Origin: Megamerina dolium
Lineage: Eukaryota > Arthropoda > Insecta > Diptera > Megamerinidae
NCBI GenBank assembly: GCA_963854835.1
Contig: OY978526.1
Coordinates: 85,426,846 to 85,490,845 of the forward strand
Direction: 5' to 3'
Length of the DNA: 64,000 nt
The translations under genes and the position numbers were made by a program. This document shows positions 25,975 through 39,256 of the stretch, one piece after another. The stretch's first letter is position 1. Every line of letters begins with the position of its first letter. The notes beneath the pieces were generated by a model. It was not told where the DNA came from. It made no database searches and was given only the letters and a program-made list of their open reading frames with translations.

Positions 25975-25976
25975 TA

Positions 25977-26770
25977 TGTTAACGTGGCATATATTGTATA
26001 TACAATTAACCAACCATCGAATAATACAATATATTCATAAAGTTTAATGAGAGTTTTCGTTGTTAACGCGACTTGAAGAATTTACGTCAATTCATTGCAT
26101 ATAAGGATCATGCAAATTAAATACTTTCAAAAAAGAAACTTGCAAATTTTTTGTTTTTTTTTTGTGTTTGGTCAATAATTCGAATAAAATTCAAATAAAA
26201 TTTTCTATTACTTTAACTGAATTTTATGCATTTATTATACTAATATAAATCATTTAATTTTTGATTGTTTTGAGATATCGTGGTATTGGTATTTGCAATA
26301 TGAGAAATAAATTGACCCTCAACTTGTTTAGTATTAACACTACCACCTCACTGCCAGTCATAGAGTTCATCTTCTTGTCTCAAAAAACGTCAAGATTACA
26401 TAGTTTTGATATTAGCCAACCATTTTATGGAACCTAGTGAGATCCAGTAACGCTAATATAATCCATTTCATTTCCTTTATTCCTTTCATATTTTTTTCGA
26501 CAGGAGTTCTAAATTTATAGTCCATATTTTGATAACCTCTTGTTACCTAAAATTTGACCTTAGAAAAAAATCTTACTTAAATTCACTGAAATCCTCTTTA
26601 AAGTAGATAGATGATATTTCAAGATATATTGAATTTTTGCATCAGGTTAAAAAAAAAAACTAGAACAAGAATGTAATAACTTCAATGGAGAAAATATATC
26701 AAACTGTAAACATTTTCAGCAAATAATGCAACAGAAAAATAGAGTTACCGGAGTCATTCAATAAATTGCA
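25977..26770. other. AT-rich DNA, nothing recognised
   Basis: No exon, RNA gene or repeat end was supported here. Confidence 0.5.
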
Positions 26771-27300
26771 CAGGGTGATTTTTTAAGAGCCTTCGGATTT
26801 GATTTAAAAAAGAAACATAAAATTTAGACAAATTTATGAAATCTTTATTTGAGTCGATAGAACGATCTATATAATAACGTTTTTAAAAATGATTTCATGT
26901 AAATGTTGACCGCAGCTGAAATGGTTCATACTCTCTCCAACATATCGGTCGGTATCTGACGAATATATTCTTCAATATTGGGTTCCAGTGCGTCAACCGT
27001 TGCGGGCTTGTCGCTATAGATATGAACCTTAACATAGCCTAAAGGCGTTAAATCGTACGATTTAGGGGGCCAATTGACCGGCCCCAAACATGAAATAAAC
27101 TGTTCACCGAACTCGCCTCTCAATTGGGCCATTGTCTCGCGTGCTGTGTCGCATGTGGCATCGTCTTGTTGAAACCATTTTAAAATAAACTCTTAACAAA
27201 GAAAGATGGAAACAGTGAGCATTCGTAAGCAACACCAATAACTTCAACATAAACAATATTTTCATTACGAGATGACCCACAAACAATTAATTTAAGCTAA
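26771..27300 (-). mobile_element. 3' half of a DDE_3/DUF4817-type Tc1/mariner-like element
   Basis: The right end CAGGGTGATTTTTTAAGAGCC at 26771 matches the MITE at 39514-39765. Minus-strand coding pieces, going inward, are 'YVEVIGVAYECSL', 'QQDDATCDTARETMAQLRGE', 'FGEQFISCLGPVNWPPKSYD', 'LTPLGYVKVHIYSDKPATV' and 'IPTDMLERV', the C-terminal half of this transposase type. The other end is missing. Confidence 0.75.
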
Positions 27301-30170
27301 TTCATTTTCGGGAAATACTCTCGACAAAGTGCATACTTGCCGATGTAAGTGGTTTATTGTAATAAAGTCCCATGTGATCACTTTGTACTTCTTGCACTAC
27401 GATTTATGTACATAGCAAAAGTAGTGGCACATATAGACGCTTATGCATGCATGTATAAAGTTTCACAACAAAAATAATTAGCTCTTCAGAGTTAACAACT
27501 CTGTACGACACTTCATCCATAATGGTGGTAATTAAAATATTTAAATGGTATGGCAGTGAGAGAGAGAGAGAGAGAGAGAGGGAGAGATCGAGAGAAAGAG
27601 AACAAGTAAACAAGTAAACAAAAAAATAAAAACAAAAAAAAATGACATATAAGATGTACATGTGCTAAGTTTCTAACTTTTCAACCATATGTCATGCATC
27701 AATATGCACACACACACATACACATGCCACATGCGTATGTGACTACAGGATGAAGGCATCAATACTGTTTGCCGGTATTATAAAAACTATCACACATACA
27801 CACACACATAATACATAAACTAATACATACTATGTTGCCTTTCATTCAAATTGCACCAACCAATGACATTGCCACATGTGACAACATTTTTGAGGGATGT
27901 TATAACAAAAAACCCGTTATTCTGTGTGTGTGTGTGTGTGGATGTATATGTATTTTGGTTAAAATCATATCCGTATCCGGTGTAAGCAAAACAGTTTATA
28001 CAGTTTAAATTTCATGCCACGTCACACACCATGCGGCAACACCATTTGATTTATTATACAATTTATATGTACAAGGAATGAGTGTATACACACATGCATA
28101 CATGCATATATGCATGCATATATGCATAGCATGCAGTGATTGCCAATGTTGCATTGCCCCAGCACTGTTGTCGGTCAAAGATTTTATACCGGCGCATATT
28201 GCAATTTTCCAACACTGCCCTCCAATTATTTGTTGTTGATGTATTTTGTATTCTTTTTTTTTCTACATTCATATGGTCTACAATTTTTCATCAATACAAG
28301 TATATGTTGCAAGCAGCAGCAACAGCAACATCATCATCATCAACAGCTCTATACATGTACATAGTAAAAGTTACACGTAGTATCTACTACTTTGAACGCC
28401 GTTAACTGCTGTGTAGCTATACTGATGATGACTCGTTGGCAGCCAGTCATGCTTGTGAGTTTGTTTGCTGCTGCAAAATTGCATTTAAGCGGCAACTTTA
28501 TACGCTTTTCTTCCCTCACCACCACCACCACCACCACCCACACGCCATTCACCAGGCAAAGTCATCGAGTGTGTTACGGCAACTTAATAAAATAAACTTT
28601 TCTGCAGAAAAAGCAGCAAGAAAAATCAAAATGAACACAAATAAAACAAAAACGAGCAAATCCAATTTCTTCTTTTTGATTTATTTACGCTTTTCTCTCG
28701 TGGTACAAAAACAAAAAGTGAGCATTTCCATTTCCATTTTTTTTTTTTTTTTCGTTTTATTGCCCAGTGCTGCGCTGAGCACTTTATTTTGCCTTTATCG
28801 AGCTGATTCGATGGTCGGTTAGTGGCTGTGAAGGATGTTGAAGGAACAAACGCATACGTCATTCTTTGCGGTTACACGAGTAGCTTAAATTGCAAACCCT
28901 ATTATGGCCAACTTCAACTAACTTTATTTACTGTACTTTACTCCTAAGTGCTGAAGTATGTTGCGGATGAGTGTTTTCTCTCTCTTTCTAGCTATCCTAT
29001 CTGCCCCTTTGTCTCCTCTTTCACCAATCTATTTGTAATTTTATATTTTACTTGGCTTCCATAAAATTGTATCAGCCACCAATTCACCTTTACTCAATCT
29101 CGCAGTCTCTCTCTCTCTCTCTCTATCTCATTCTATCTAACTAACCAAGCACTTGCTAACAATTTTCCACATTTTTCACTCAGAGAGTAAATACGTGTTT
29201 ATGTATGTACGTACTTTGTTAAGTTGACTTAAACTTTTTGCTTTCTCATTTAAGTCGTTTTGTTGTTGTATTTTGTTTTTTGTTGTATTTTTTGCACAAA
29301 TCGTTTAAAATAAGATAATCTCTTAATGCATGTACATTACGCCCCAAAAGAAAAATATTAGACATCATACAATAAATAGCACAAAAGTGCTAGGTAACAA
29401 TAGTGAATGAACGTGTAATTGATTTGATTGATCAACTATAATATTGAGTGTACGCATATAGAACTTAACTGTTGTGACAGCAAGTAGATTGTCATTAATT
29501 TACTAAAGCACACACACACACACACACACACACTTACAAATACATATATCTTCCTCATTGATGTTATAGTAAGCACTTGTATGTATTGAGGTTGCAATTA
29601 CATGTAATTACTCCTGCTGTCGATAACATGAAAGAACTTGACTTTGGCACAAACCATTCACACTCATATAGACTTGCATATACGAGTATGTCCCATACAT
29701 ATGTATGTGCGTTTACATGGTAAATGTTGTGTGCCAACATGTAACTTCTATTATCTATTTTAAGACTGACAATGAACGAACGAATGTATGTACAATACTG
29801 ATTTTCATTACTTGACCCCATTATTAGTTGTACTTGTACTTGTACTATTTACAATTAGTTACTCATATCTAGTCAATAGACTATGTAAGCGTAAGTGTAA
29901 GTAGTTACATATAGTAAAATATAAAGTTACACGATGCTACATAAAGTGGCCTGGTCGATCATAAAGCAAAATTATGATTAAAAAATTATGAAGACCCTTA
30001 AATTTACGCTTTACCTCTAAACAACCCCCATCTGTGAGCCACCTGCGTTATTTTATAATTAGTAATGCAGCCATTTTTTTACCGATTTATTCTATTCACC
30101 TTTTTATTATCTATTTACCTATTTTTCTCCTTTCTAAAATCGTCAATTTTGACTCAGAGATGATTCCTAT
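27301..30170. other. Intergenic DNA rich in simple repeats
   Basis: Has (GA)n at about 27558-27580, CA/GT runs, ATGCATGCATA palindromic repeats near 28090-28130 and a CAC-rich stretch near 28519-28545. The His- or Thr-rich frames over these are artefacts. No gene recognised. Confidence 0.5.
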
Positions 30171-31250
30171 TGATTCGTTATGGGGCGAATAGGATTAAGG
30201 GATTACACCACTGTAGAGCACGAAAAAAATGCATATTTCGTAAGCCAAACAAAAGGAGATATTCAAATTCTGTAAAAAGTATTTTTTAATGTCAATCTTG
30301 AAGTCCAAAAACGCAATTAAGTTGCGCGATTCAAAAACAAAATGGCGGCTGTGCAGCATTTCCCCGCTGATGCGTTTTTTTCACCGCGATGCACGGCCGG
30401 AAAAAAGGCTAATTTTTGTAATTTTTTTTTTTATGAAACAGTTAAAATCTATTTATTAAAATCAATGGTACATTATAGTATGACATTTGAAAAATGTTGT
30501 GTAAAATTTTCATGGAGAAATATTAAAAACTACGGCAATGGTAGCAATTATTCTGGAGCGTCTCGAAAAAATGTTGAATTGCGGTGTCTTTCATAAATCG
30601 ATGCTGGATCATCTGAAATCAAAAAATCTAAATTATGTCGTTATAGAATCGCTTTGCCCAGGTAATGCTGGGGGTTTTTTTCGAAATTCAAATTTTTACT
30701 TTTTGGGAAGGAGGAATTTTTCACTTTGAAGGAAAAAACTCCATTTTTTTTTTGCGAAAAAATCTGTTATTTTGTTATTGTAAAATGAAAAATATTAACA
30801 AATTCTCTAGCGTTATATTGTAAATTATGTACAGAAATAGTGTTCAAAATTTCAAAACGATCGGTGCAGTAGTTTTCAAGTTATGAGGAACACCGACTTT
30901 GAAAACCTGAGTTATGGGAAAAACGCTTTAAAGTTTTGAACACTGAAAAATTTGGGATGAAACGTTCATAAGCGATAGGTATAAAAATAGTCATAACTTC
31001 GTCAATTTTGTTCGGATTTACTTGAAATTTAGACACAACATTCTTGATATATAATTTAAAAAATTCATTAAAAAAAGAATTCGAAAAAAAAAATTAAAAC
31101 CCTATTGCCCTCTTAAAAAGAATAAATTTTAAATTGAAAAATTCTTCAGTACATTTTAATAAATGGTTGACTGCAGCGCAATGCCGCAAGCCGGCCGTTC
31201 TAGATTTTTTTCTAAAACCAGAAGGTACACCGTCAATCATTACAAAATCA
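30171..31250. other. Unassigned block, possibly an old repeat
   Basis: The block differs in texture from its flanks: it contains GC-richer islands such as 'AAAATGGCGGCTGTGCAGC' and 'CACCGCGATGCACGGCCGG', and many short near-repeated 'GTTTTGAACACTGAAAA' phrases. I could not find inverted ends or a coding frame. It may be a degraded transposon. Confidence 0.35.
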
Positions 31251-33285
31251 TTACACCACATCAGCCTCAAATGGATGAATTAATAATTAATAATTAATAA
31301 TTAAAATGTGAGTGATATGTGCACTAAGGTTTCTCATTTTTGTCAAAGAGTTTCTAAACATGAATAGGATGTTACTGTTACTCCAAAAATTTGGTTGTGC
31401 GAGATTATATCTTGAACTGAATGACTATTACCATTTTTAGAGGTTTATGTTAAAATGACGGTGAGAACAAATTTATGTAGTAAGCTAACTACAAACTAAA
31501 TATTTCTAATAGAGCAAGATAAAACGAACTTGCTTCTGCGTAAAATGTTTAAATAATAAATCCTTTCATTTTTTTTTAAATCATTTTTTCAAAGGCTCTA
31601 TGAAACGTATATCATCCATCCGATACATGTTTGCACACATGAGAATGACCTATATATTCTGAGAGTAGGGCTAAAAAACAGATACCCGTGTCTGGCCTAG
31701 ATCAATTCGTTTACGTTTTTTAGACACAAAATTGTTTTTAATTAATATTGCTCATACGACTTTTTTTTAACACCCAACACTCACCTCTCATTTCCTACTA
31801 AACTTGATGTTATTAACCTTGAATGTAGACATTATCAAATGCTTCGTATATGATCACAAACACGCAACAAACTAACGCATTAGGGTGTGTGTGTGTGTGT
31901 GTATTCTTTTTATTAACACTACCATATATAGCGGTAATAATAAATGTTTATACAGTGTGGTGGTGTAAGTTTAAAACGAAAACAAACAAAGAAACAACAA
32001 AAATTACAGCATTTCATCCAATAAATTTTAATAAGTACCTACTATTCCTATACATATACTAAGCATATCGTATATAGTACAGTACTGGCACCTGAAATGC
32101 ATCGTCCTGCAACTGCAAAATAACATTCAGCATACTGGAGTGGAACATAAAAATGTTCTGTGAAAAAAAAAAGACGTGCAAATGGTAAGTTTTACTTCGT
32201 GCAATCATTTTTAAAATAAACATACAAACACACACACACACACACACAGAGAGAGAAACACACATTTATAAGCTATCGCACCCGGCGCATGCTGCACTTT
32301 TTATTTTTCATTTTGATTTTTTTTTTTAGATTTTTTTCTTAATGTTATTCTTCTATTTTTAACTTTTTTAATTTTTACCAACGAAAGACTTTTAAATAAA
32401 ATCCAACCACACTTGAGTTTCTATCAGCATATATGAATGTAAACATTGGTGTGTGTGTATGTGTGTGTGTGTGTGTGAGTGTCTGTTTATATTAACGTTG
32501 TTGTTTTATGTGAACAATATAATTTACTTGAGTGTGCTTTTAAAAGTAAATTGAAAATAATTGCCCGTGGGTGTGTATGTATCATACGTATCATATACAC
32601 AAATACATTCGAATATATTGTACAGAAGTATGAAAGGAATGAAAACTTACCTTCTCACACACACACACACACACATTTACACCTACAATATATAGTGATT
32701 CTAATAGAATTGTATATTTGGGAAACCATCATACACAAAACATATACACTTTCATATTAGCACATTGATGTAATAAATTAAAATTAATTTAATTTAGTTT
32801 AAAGAAAACAACTAAGTAACATCATTGTCGTCTCCTTTCACAATTTACTAATTGTGAAAATTATTTCAATACTATGTACATAGTTAGTTCTTTGCTAAAA
32901 ATAATACGAAAAAAATTACATTTTCCTAATAAAATGTAATTACCTACTACGTACGTGTATATGAAGACATACACATAGTTGTATTCAATAAGGTATATTC
33001 ATGGTGCATTCCTCCAAGCAAACCCTCTGCTCTGGCTGAGCATATGAACAACTGCGTTCTTGATTGTGTTTATACAATAAATACTTGTACGTGTGTGTGT
33101 GTGTGTGCATATCTTTTAGCTTGCCACTATGCGTAATGTTCATATTTAACTTTACAATGTATTGGTATGTAGTACAGATAACTACATATACTATATACAT
33201 ACTATCCATATGTGAATTCATCTAAGTGTTTATTTCATACCTCAAGGAAAATTAGTTCCTATTATTTCTTATCCTTACTTTTATT
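31251..33285. other. AT-rich intergenic DNA with GT/CA runs
   Basis: Several dinucleotide runs (about 31885-31901, 32227-32250, 32450-32478, 32656-32676) and no recognisable gene. Confidence 0.5.
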
Positions 33286-33289
33286 CATC

Positions 33290-34130
33290 TAACAAACTGA
33301 TAGATTCAAGTTGGCCTCACCGAATCATCACAGAGAAATCTTCAGGGGAATATGAGCATAGTATCCACAACTCCTGGCCCCTAAAGATTATTATTAAGGC
33401 TATGATGCACCGCGTCCTGAAGATCTTTTGTGCAGATTCTCTCCTAAAGATAATCTTAAGCCCATAGTTTTATTCGGGAGCAAATTTGAAATCAAATTTC
33501 CGACTCGTAAACAATGGAACGATCCAGAGCTCATTCTGAGTAATTTGACGAATATTTTCTAAACTGATGGATCCAAAACCGGCCAAGGCTCTAGATCCGG
33601 ATTCAAAATTTACCCCGAAAATTGTTCATGAATGTAGGATGAAGCTAATTTTGGTTGCAAAACGAAATAATCTTGTACTTATCTGGGTTCCTGGACACTG
33701 TAGTGTCTAAGGTAACGAAATAGCCGATAAATTGGACAACTGCGGTACAGAGGATACGCCGCTGGGATCAGAACCAGTTATCGGAATCAGTGCTACAGAT
33801 ATTATGAATCATCACAGGACATAATCCTTGAGGTCAACCTATGACCAACATAGGTATCATTGGAAATCCAATATGTATATCTTGTTTGGAGGGGGAGGAT
33901 AGCACAGAGCATATCCTCTTGTGTTTGCCTTCGCTTGAGCAAGATTTCGCATCTTTGGCTCTGATGTAATGAGAGAATGAATAAATTCCATTCTCTAGCC
34001 CCGGGAGAGATATTCAGATTCGTTAAAATCACCACCCACCCATCCCACTTTCCCATATAATTCTTCCTTTCCCTTCCCTTCCTACTATTTCCCATTTTCC
34101 TGAACTTTAAATACAATGCGCTTCTTAGTC
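33290..34130 (+). mobile_element. LINE RNase H relic (copy 1)
   Basis: Plus-strand pieces include 'TDGSKTGQGSRSGFKIYPEN' (RNase H start), 'VWVPGH(C)' and 'GNEIADKLDNCGTEDTPLG', the conserved end of the RNase H domain in I/jockey-type LINEs. 'SEPVIGISATDIM' follows, then a cysteine-poor tail ending near 34130. Stops and frameshifts throughout. Confidence 0.65.
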
Positions 34131-34254
34131 TGAGTGTTTAAGTGCGTACCACTCTACTGGTGCCCCTTGGCTCACCCTCACATCCACCTATCTATCCATC
34201 AAAATATAAGCATATACCAGATCAAGATATTATCTTTCCAATAACAGATTATAT

Positions 34255-34890
34255 GATCGCTAAACGACGCTTTGATTGTAATTTTGAGATCACAATCTCA
34301 CACCGTGATGAATGAGACATTGGCGGGCCTTGTGTCGATCCTAGAAGCATGGAATGGTTTACTGATGTGTCAAAAACAGATACTAGAGTTGATGCAGGGG
34401 TCTATGGACCCAATACCAAAACTTTCGGAACCAATAGCCGAGTGTTATAACATCTTTCAGGCCGAAATTTAAGTAATTTCGATCTGCGCGAGAATAAATC
34501 TGGAAAGAGGCAACAAAAGCGCACTCATAGCTATCCATTCAGATAGTCAAGCTACATTAAAAGCACTAGGGTCTTATTCTTTGGAGTCGAAGCTGGTGGA
34601 GGAATGCTTTAATAACATTTACTCCGTAGGTACAACGAATAAGGTTGTACTTTGTTGCGTACCACATTTCCAAAGTGATCGACTAGATCCCGAGAAAATA
34701 AGAAAGGCTCCTTTTGTGGACTGGAATAACTGGAAGAACATGGATTCCAGCTGATTCCCTTTCTTAGACATGTAATATCTAGATAGAAAGTAGTTTAATT
34801 GGGCACTATTGGAGTTAACACATGTTACTATCATCAAATTTCCCATAGGGTAGTCTACATTTAACCCATAACAATGCATATATGGTATGC
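34255..34890 (+). mobile_element. LINE RNase H relic (copy 2)
   Basis: Pieces 'EWFTDVSKTDTRVDAGVYGP' and 'LAIHSDSQATLKAL' mark a second RNase H domain. 'LESKLVEECFNNI' follows in another frame. It starts with a fresh RNase H N-terminus only about 120 bp after the first relic ends, so these are two separate insertions or a local duplication of diverged copies. Confidence 0.6.
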
Positions 34891-35741
34891 TTCATATCAT
34901 GTTTAACTTTTTCTTCATTACATATCATACGTACGTATGTACATATTTACTTATATGATTTTTGCCTTGCTCATCTTTTCTATTATCATTCGTATTATAT
35001 ATGGTATTTACCATTATTATTGTTGTGTTGACCATTTAGTTCTTGTTAAGTGACTATTTAACAAAGCTTATATATATATATATATATAACTGTGTGTTTT
35101 GCAGTAAGAAGAAATAAGGAAAATATATATTATATATAACATATGATATGTGGGATATTATATCAGTTCGATTTCTTTTTAAATCCTTATTTATTGAAAA
35201 TCTAAAAAATTCTTAGTATTTTTACAAAATTTTTCTAAAGATGGTATGTATTTTTATTAGAGTTTGAGATGCAAACGTTTTAAAAAATGATTCTTTTAAA
35301 GAATCTTAATTTCTATACATTTTTCAGCTGCAGTTAGACCAATCAAACTGTGCCTTGAGATCAAATATCATTATTAATTGCAAAAGTTGTCTAAATTATC
35401 TTTCCAACATACCATACCTTTTAGCATAATTTTTCTAAACAAAAATCGAAATCTTCTACTAAACAAGAATCTTCTATAGAAAAACATCTATTTCTTTTAA
35501 TGCGGCTGTCAAAAAAAAAAAAACATTAAAAGTACACTCTGAATATTTCGATTTTCGCTGAGCTTGGTTCTAAGAAGTTGATACATTCAAATCGACCGGT
35601 CCTAATGGGAACACATACAAGATTTCATTTGTATACTCTAACACAAGTTTTAACGAGAAATTTTTAATTGTTTATTTTTTTTTCCTCTCTCGCTTCTAAG
35701 CAATTAATAAATGAGAAAATAATACATACAAGATTTAAGTA
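34891..35741. other. AT-rich DNA, nothing recognised
   Basis: No gene or repeat end supported. There is a short (TA)n run near 35070-35088. Confidence 0.5.
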
Positions 35742-36965
35742 CGAGGGTGGTCCCAGAACTACCCGACCTGACATATAGATGGCGACAATAGTTTGAAAAA
35801 AATTACTTTGGTGAAAAGTGGCAACCTTATAAAACAAATGTTCTAAGTTTCAAGACGCCACATTTTGGAGCCATCGAAAGTTAACGACCTCAGTGAATTT
35901 GTAAACATGGAAAAAATTGGTCACCGTTATGTAATTCAATACTTTCATTTGAAAGGTCTCAGTCTAACGAATATTAAAACCGAACTAGATTCTATTCTGG
36001 GGAAATCTGCTCCTTCCTTTACGACCAAAACATATTGGGTGGCAGAGTTTGAACGAGGTCATACGAGCTGCTAAGACGAACACCGTAGTGGTCAACCAAT
36101 TGAAGTGGCCACGCCAGAAACGGTTAAAACAATCCACAAAATGGTATTGGATGGTCGATGAAATTACAATCATCATATATTGACCGAAAATTTGTAGATG
36201 AAAAAGCTGCGTGCAACACAGAACAAAAACAACGTCGTGAAGATGTTTCTATAGAATGTTTGGCGATGTTTCACAGTAATAAAGCCGAGTTTTTGCATCG
36301 ATTCATCACCATGGATGAGACATGGGTCTACCACTTCACACCTGAGACAAAGGAGCAGTCAAAACAGTGGACTGACGTGGGAGAATTGTGCCCAAAGAAG
36401 GCGAAGGCAGTTCCATCTGCAGGCAAGGGTATGGCGTCTGTTTTTTGAGATGCACGTGGGATAATTTTTATTGATTATCTTCAAAAAGGAAAAACAATCA
36501 ACGACGGCGAGTATTATGCTAACTTGTTGCAGCGTTTAAGTGATGTGAATTAAAGAAAAAAGGCCGCATTTGGTGTAAAAGAAAGTGTTGTTTCATCAAT
36601 ACAATGCACCAGTTCACAGATCCGCTATTGCGATGGCCAAAATCAATGAGTTAAAGATTGCGAATTGCTACAGCATGCACCAGATTCGCCAGATTTAGCT
36701 CTTTCGGATTATTTTCTATTTGCAAATTTGAAAGAAATGGCTTGGTGGTAGAAGATTTGCAAACAATACAAAGAGCTGGAGTCTGCGATCGATGGCTATT
36801 TAAATGAGCTAGGCAGTTCATACTATAGACAGGTTATCGAAGCTATAGAATATCGCTGTGGAAGTGTATAAAGCTAAAAGAAGATTATGTTGAGAAATAA
36901 AGAAAAATTTTCCCAAATTTGTTGTGTTTTCTTTGTTAGGTCGGGTAGTTCTGGGACCGCTCACG
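35742..36965 (+). mobile_element. Full-length mariner, inactivated (CGAGGG-end family)
   Basis: Inverted ends CGAGGGTGGTCCCAGAACTA and the inverse of CGTGAGCGGTCCCAGAACTA are flanked by TA at 35740-35741 and 36966-36967; 1,224 bp in total. The coding pieces are in order: 'MEKIGHRYVIQYFHLKGLS', 'FTTKTYWVAEFERGHTSC', 'EQKQRREDVSIECLAMF', 'FITMDETWVYHFTPETKEQS', 'YLQKGKTI', 'HQYNAPVHRSAIA'. The second catalytic segment reads H-Q-Y-N where mariners have H-Q/H-D-N, and there are several frameshifts and stops. Confidence 0.9.
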
Positions 36966-36967
36966 TA

Positions 36968-39256
36968 TGTCCAAATAGGAGTAATAACTACAATTGTAAT
37001 TCATAAGAGCAGTGGTAAATGTAAAAATTAAAGTGCTTCATTAAGTGGTCGACTTATGATACGAGCTACTTCTTGTTTATATAATTTTTATTATCATTGC
37101 AATTCAGTATCCTTACTCATGATGGTTGACACCCTAAAGTATGCAGTATTTTTTTTTTCGTCTTCCTTCCTTTAGCTTATCTTTAAATACCTTCACCTTA
37201 GTCGTACATGGTTGATTGACATCAGTGTGTGTGGCAATAATATAATGCATTGCAAGTCCTTCTTCTTTTTATTATTATTTTTTATTTTCATATTTTTATT
37301 TTTATTTTTGCATAAATACTGTATCATCTGTAGTCTCATAATAACATGTTTATGTTAGCTATTTATAATGCCATTTATAATATAATATTGATGATTCTGC
37401 TTGTGTTCGTGTTGCCTTCATTTATGCCTTATCGCGCATATAAATTCCATAGATGCACATTGGGACATACAGACACGCATATTACGATAAATACAACGAC
37501 GTGCCACCTGATTCATATTCAAATCGACAACACTGGCGCCAAGGTTTTATCAAATGCTTGGTGAAAAACCATCAACTACCCATACTCAAACATATTAGAT
37601 ATGGCAATGTGAGCAAATAAGTAGTTTACTATTTGTTACACCTAGTTGTTGCTGCTGCATGTTGGATGGATAAACAAAATGCGACAACCAAATCGAACTG
37701 AAAATGCAAATTTTTTGTGGTTACATACATATGAACATATACTACTACTACACTTATGTAGTATAGGTGCTGTTGTCTCTGAACAACAAGTACTATTTTA
37801 AATATTATGCAGCAAAGAGCAACACCAAAAATATATGTATGTATTGCCATTATACATGTTGGAGGACAATGAGACAACGATACGTACAACACCAGAACAC
37901 AGTTGTGTGCAATGTTTTGTATGCAATAACACGTTTATCAGGTGAACCTAACATTTAAATGGCGATGGAATGATGCTACTAATGGATAATATTGTTTTGT
38001 TCTGTTTTTTTGGGATCTTTTTGGTTGTTGTTGTTGTTTGAAACCTTTCGTAGAATAATGTAAAATAAATAAAATATATACAATTTATACTACTTACTTA
38101 GTGTATTTTACGAATTATATGTATCATACGATACAACATACAATACATGCATATGTATGTAGAAGTAGAGATGGTCATGCTTGTTTAGTTATAAATTACA
38201 TAACCTAACTCTTGAGTAAACTCATTAAGTGACAATTTTGCAAACAACAGATTAAAAGGCTCCTATATACGCACACACACAGACATACACACATACACAC
38301 ACAACTCGGTTGTAAATATTTGCTAACGGAAACCAAAAACTCCACTAATTTCCGTAGGATGCCATGAGCAAACTCGACTGACCATTGCCATACCCACAAC
38401 TCACCCTAGCAATCACTACTATCGAAAATTTCAAGCATGAAAAGCTATGTTTACATGGCAATAATTGCAGCATTTGTTCCTCATTGTACTAGTACATTAC
38501 ACATATGTTTACATATGTATGTGTGAGTGTGTAGATGATTATACATATGAGTATATAATGAATGTGACATGCATGCTGCTCCAATTGGCAATAGAACAAT
38601 GGCGCGCGAGTGGGTGCTCATTTAAACAAACCAGCGTGGTCACCAATGCATTGCCACATTGCTAACGGAGTTAATATAATTATGCCAACAAATTATGCTC
38701 ATTTTTGGGGTGGGGTCGGAGGGTCGGCAACACACACACACATACTTAAATGAAAACATATATCTATTTATAAAAACAGCAAAAAGACATTTTAAACAAC
38801 ATTTCAACATAATTGCATTGTTCCGAGCATGAACTCTATTCTAATTTTGAATATATTAAATAACTGAATTTAAATTCATTTCAGCAATTTTATTATTGAA
38901 CAGGATTGTGTTAGAAGGAGGAGCTTTTAACAGTTGAAAAAGTACTGTGCAAATAACATTCGATTTTTCATTATGGTTAGCTCTATGTTGTCCCAAAGTC
39001 TCTAAGCATGTAATTATAATTATGGCAAAATAACCCCTAAAATAAGATATGAGTATCGTTATTACGTTATTATGGCAACTTTAATATTTCAAGAAGCTTA
39101 CCATAAAATGCTACAACTATAAAATTCTATGAAATACATACAATAATTCCAATCCACAATTCATTTAGTGGATTGGTGGTGGGTTATAAAATATATCCTA
39201 TAAATGGTTCTCATCAACGGGAATTTCTTCATGTACTGTACTCTGGCAAATTAGTT
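36968..39256. other. AT-rich intergenic DNA before the arrestin cluster
   Basis: No exon recognised. CA/GT-rich segments occur near 38270-38300 and 38730-38745. Confidence 0.5.

Noticed and set aside
28436..28822. 128-aa frame with a His-rich stretch
   Set aside because: It is driven by CAC and T/A simple repeats, with no domain, splice pattern or coding bias seen.
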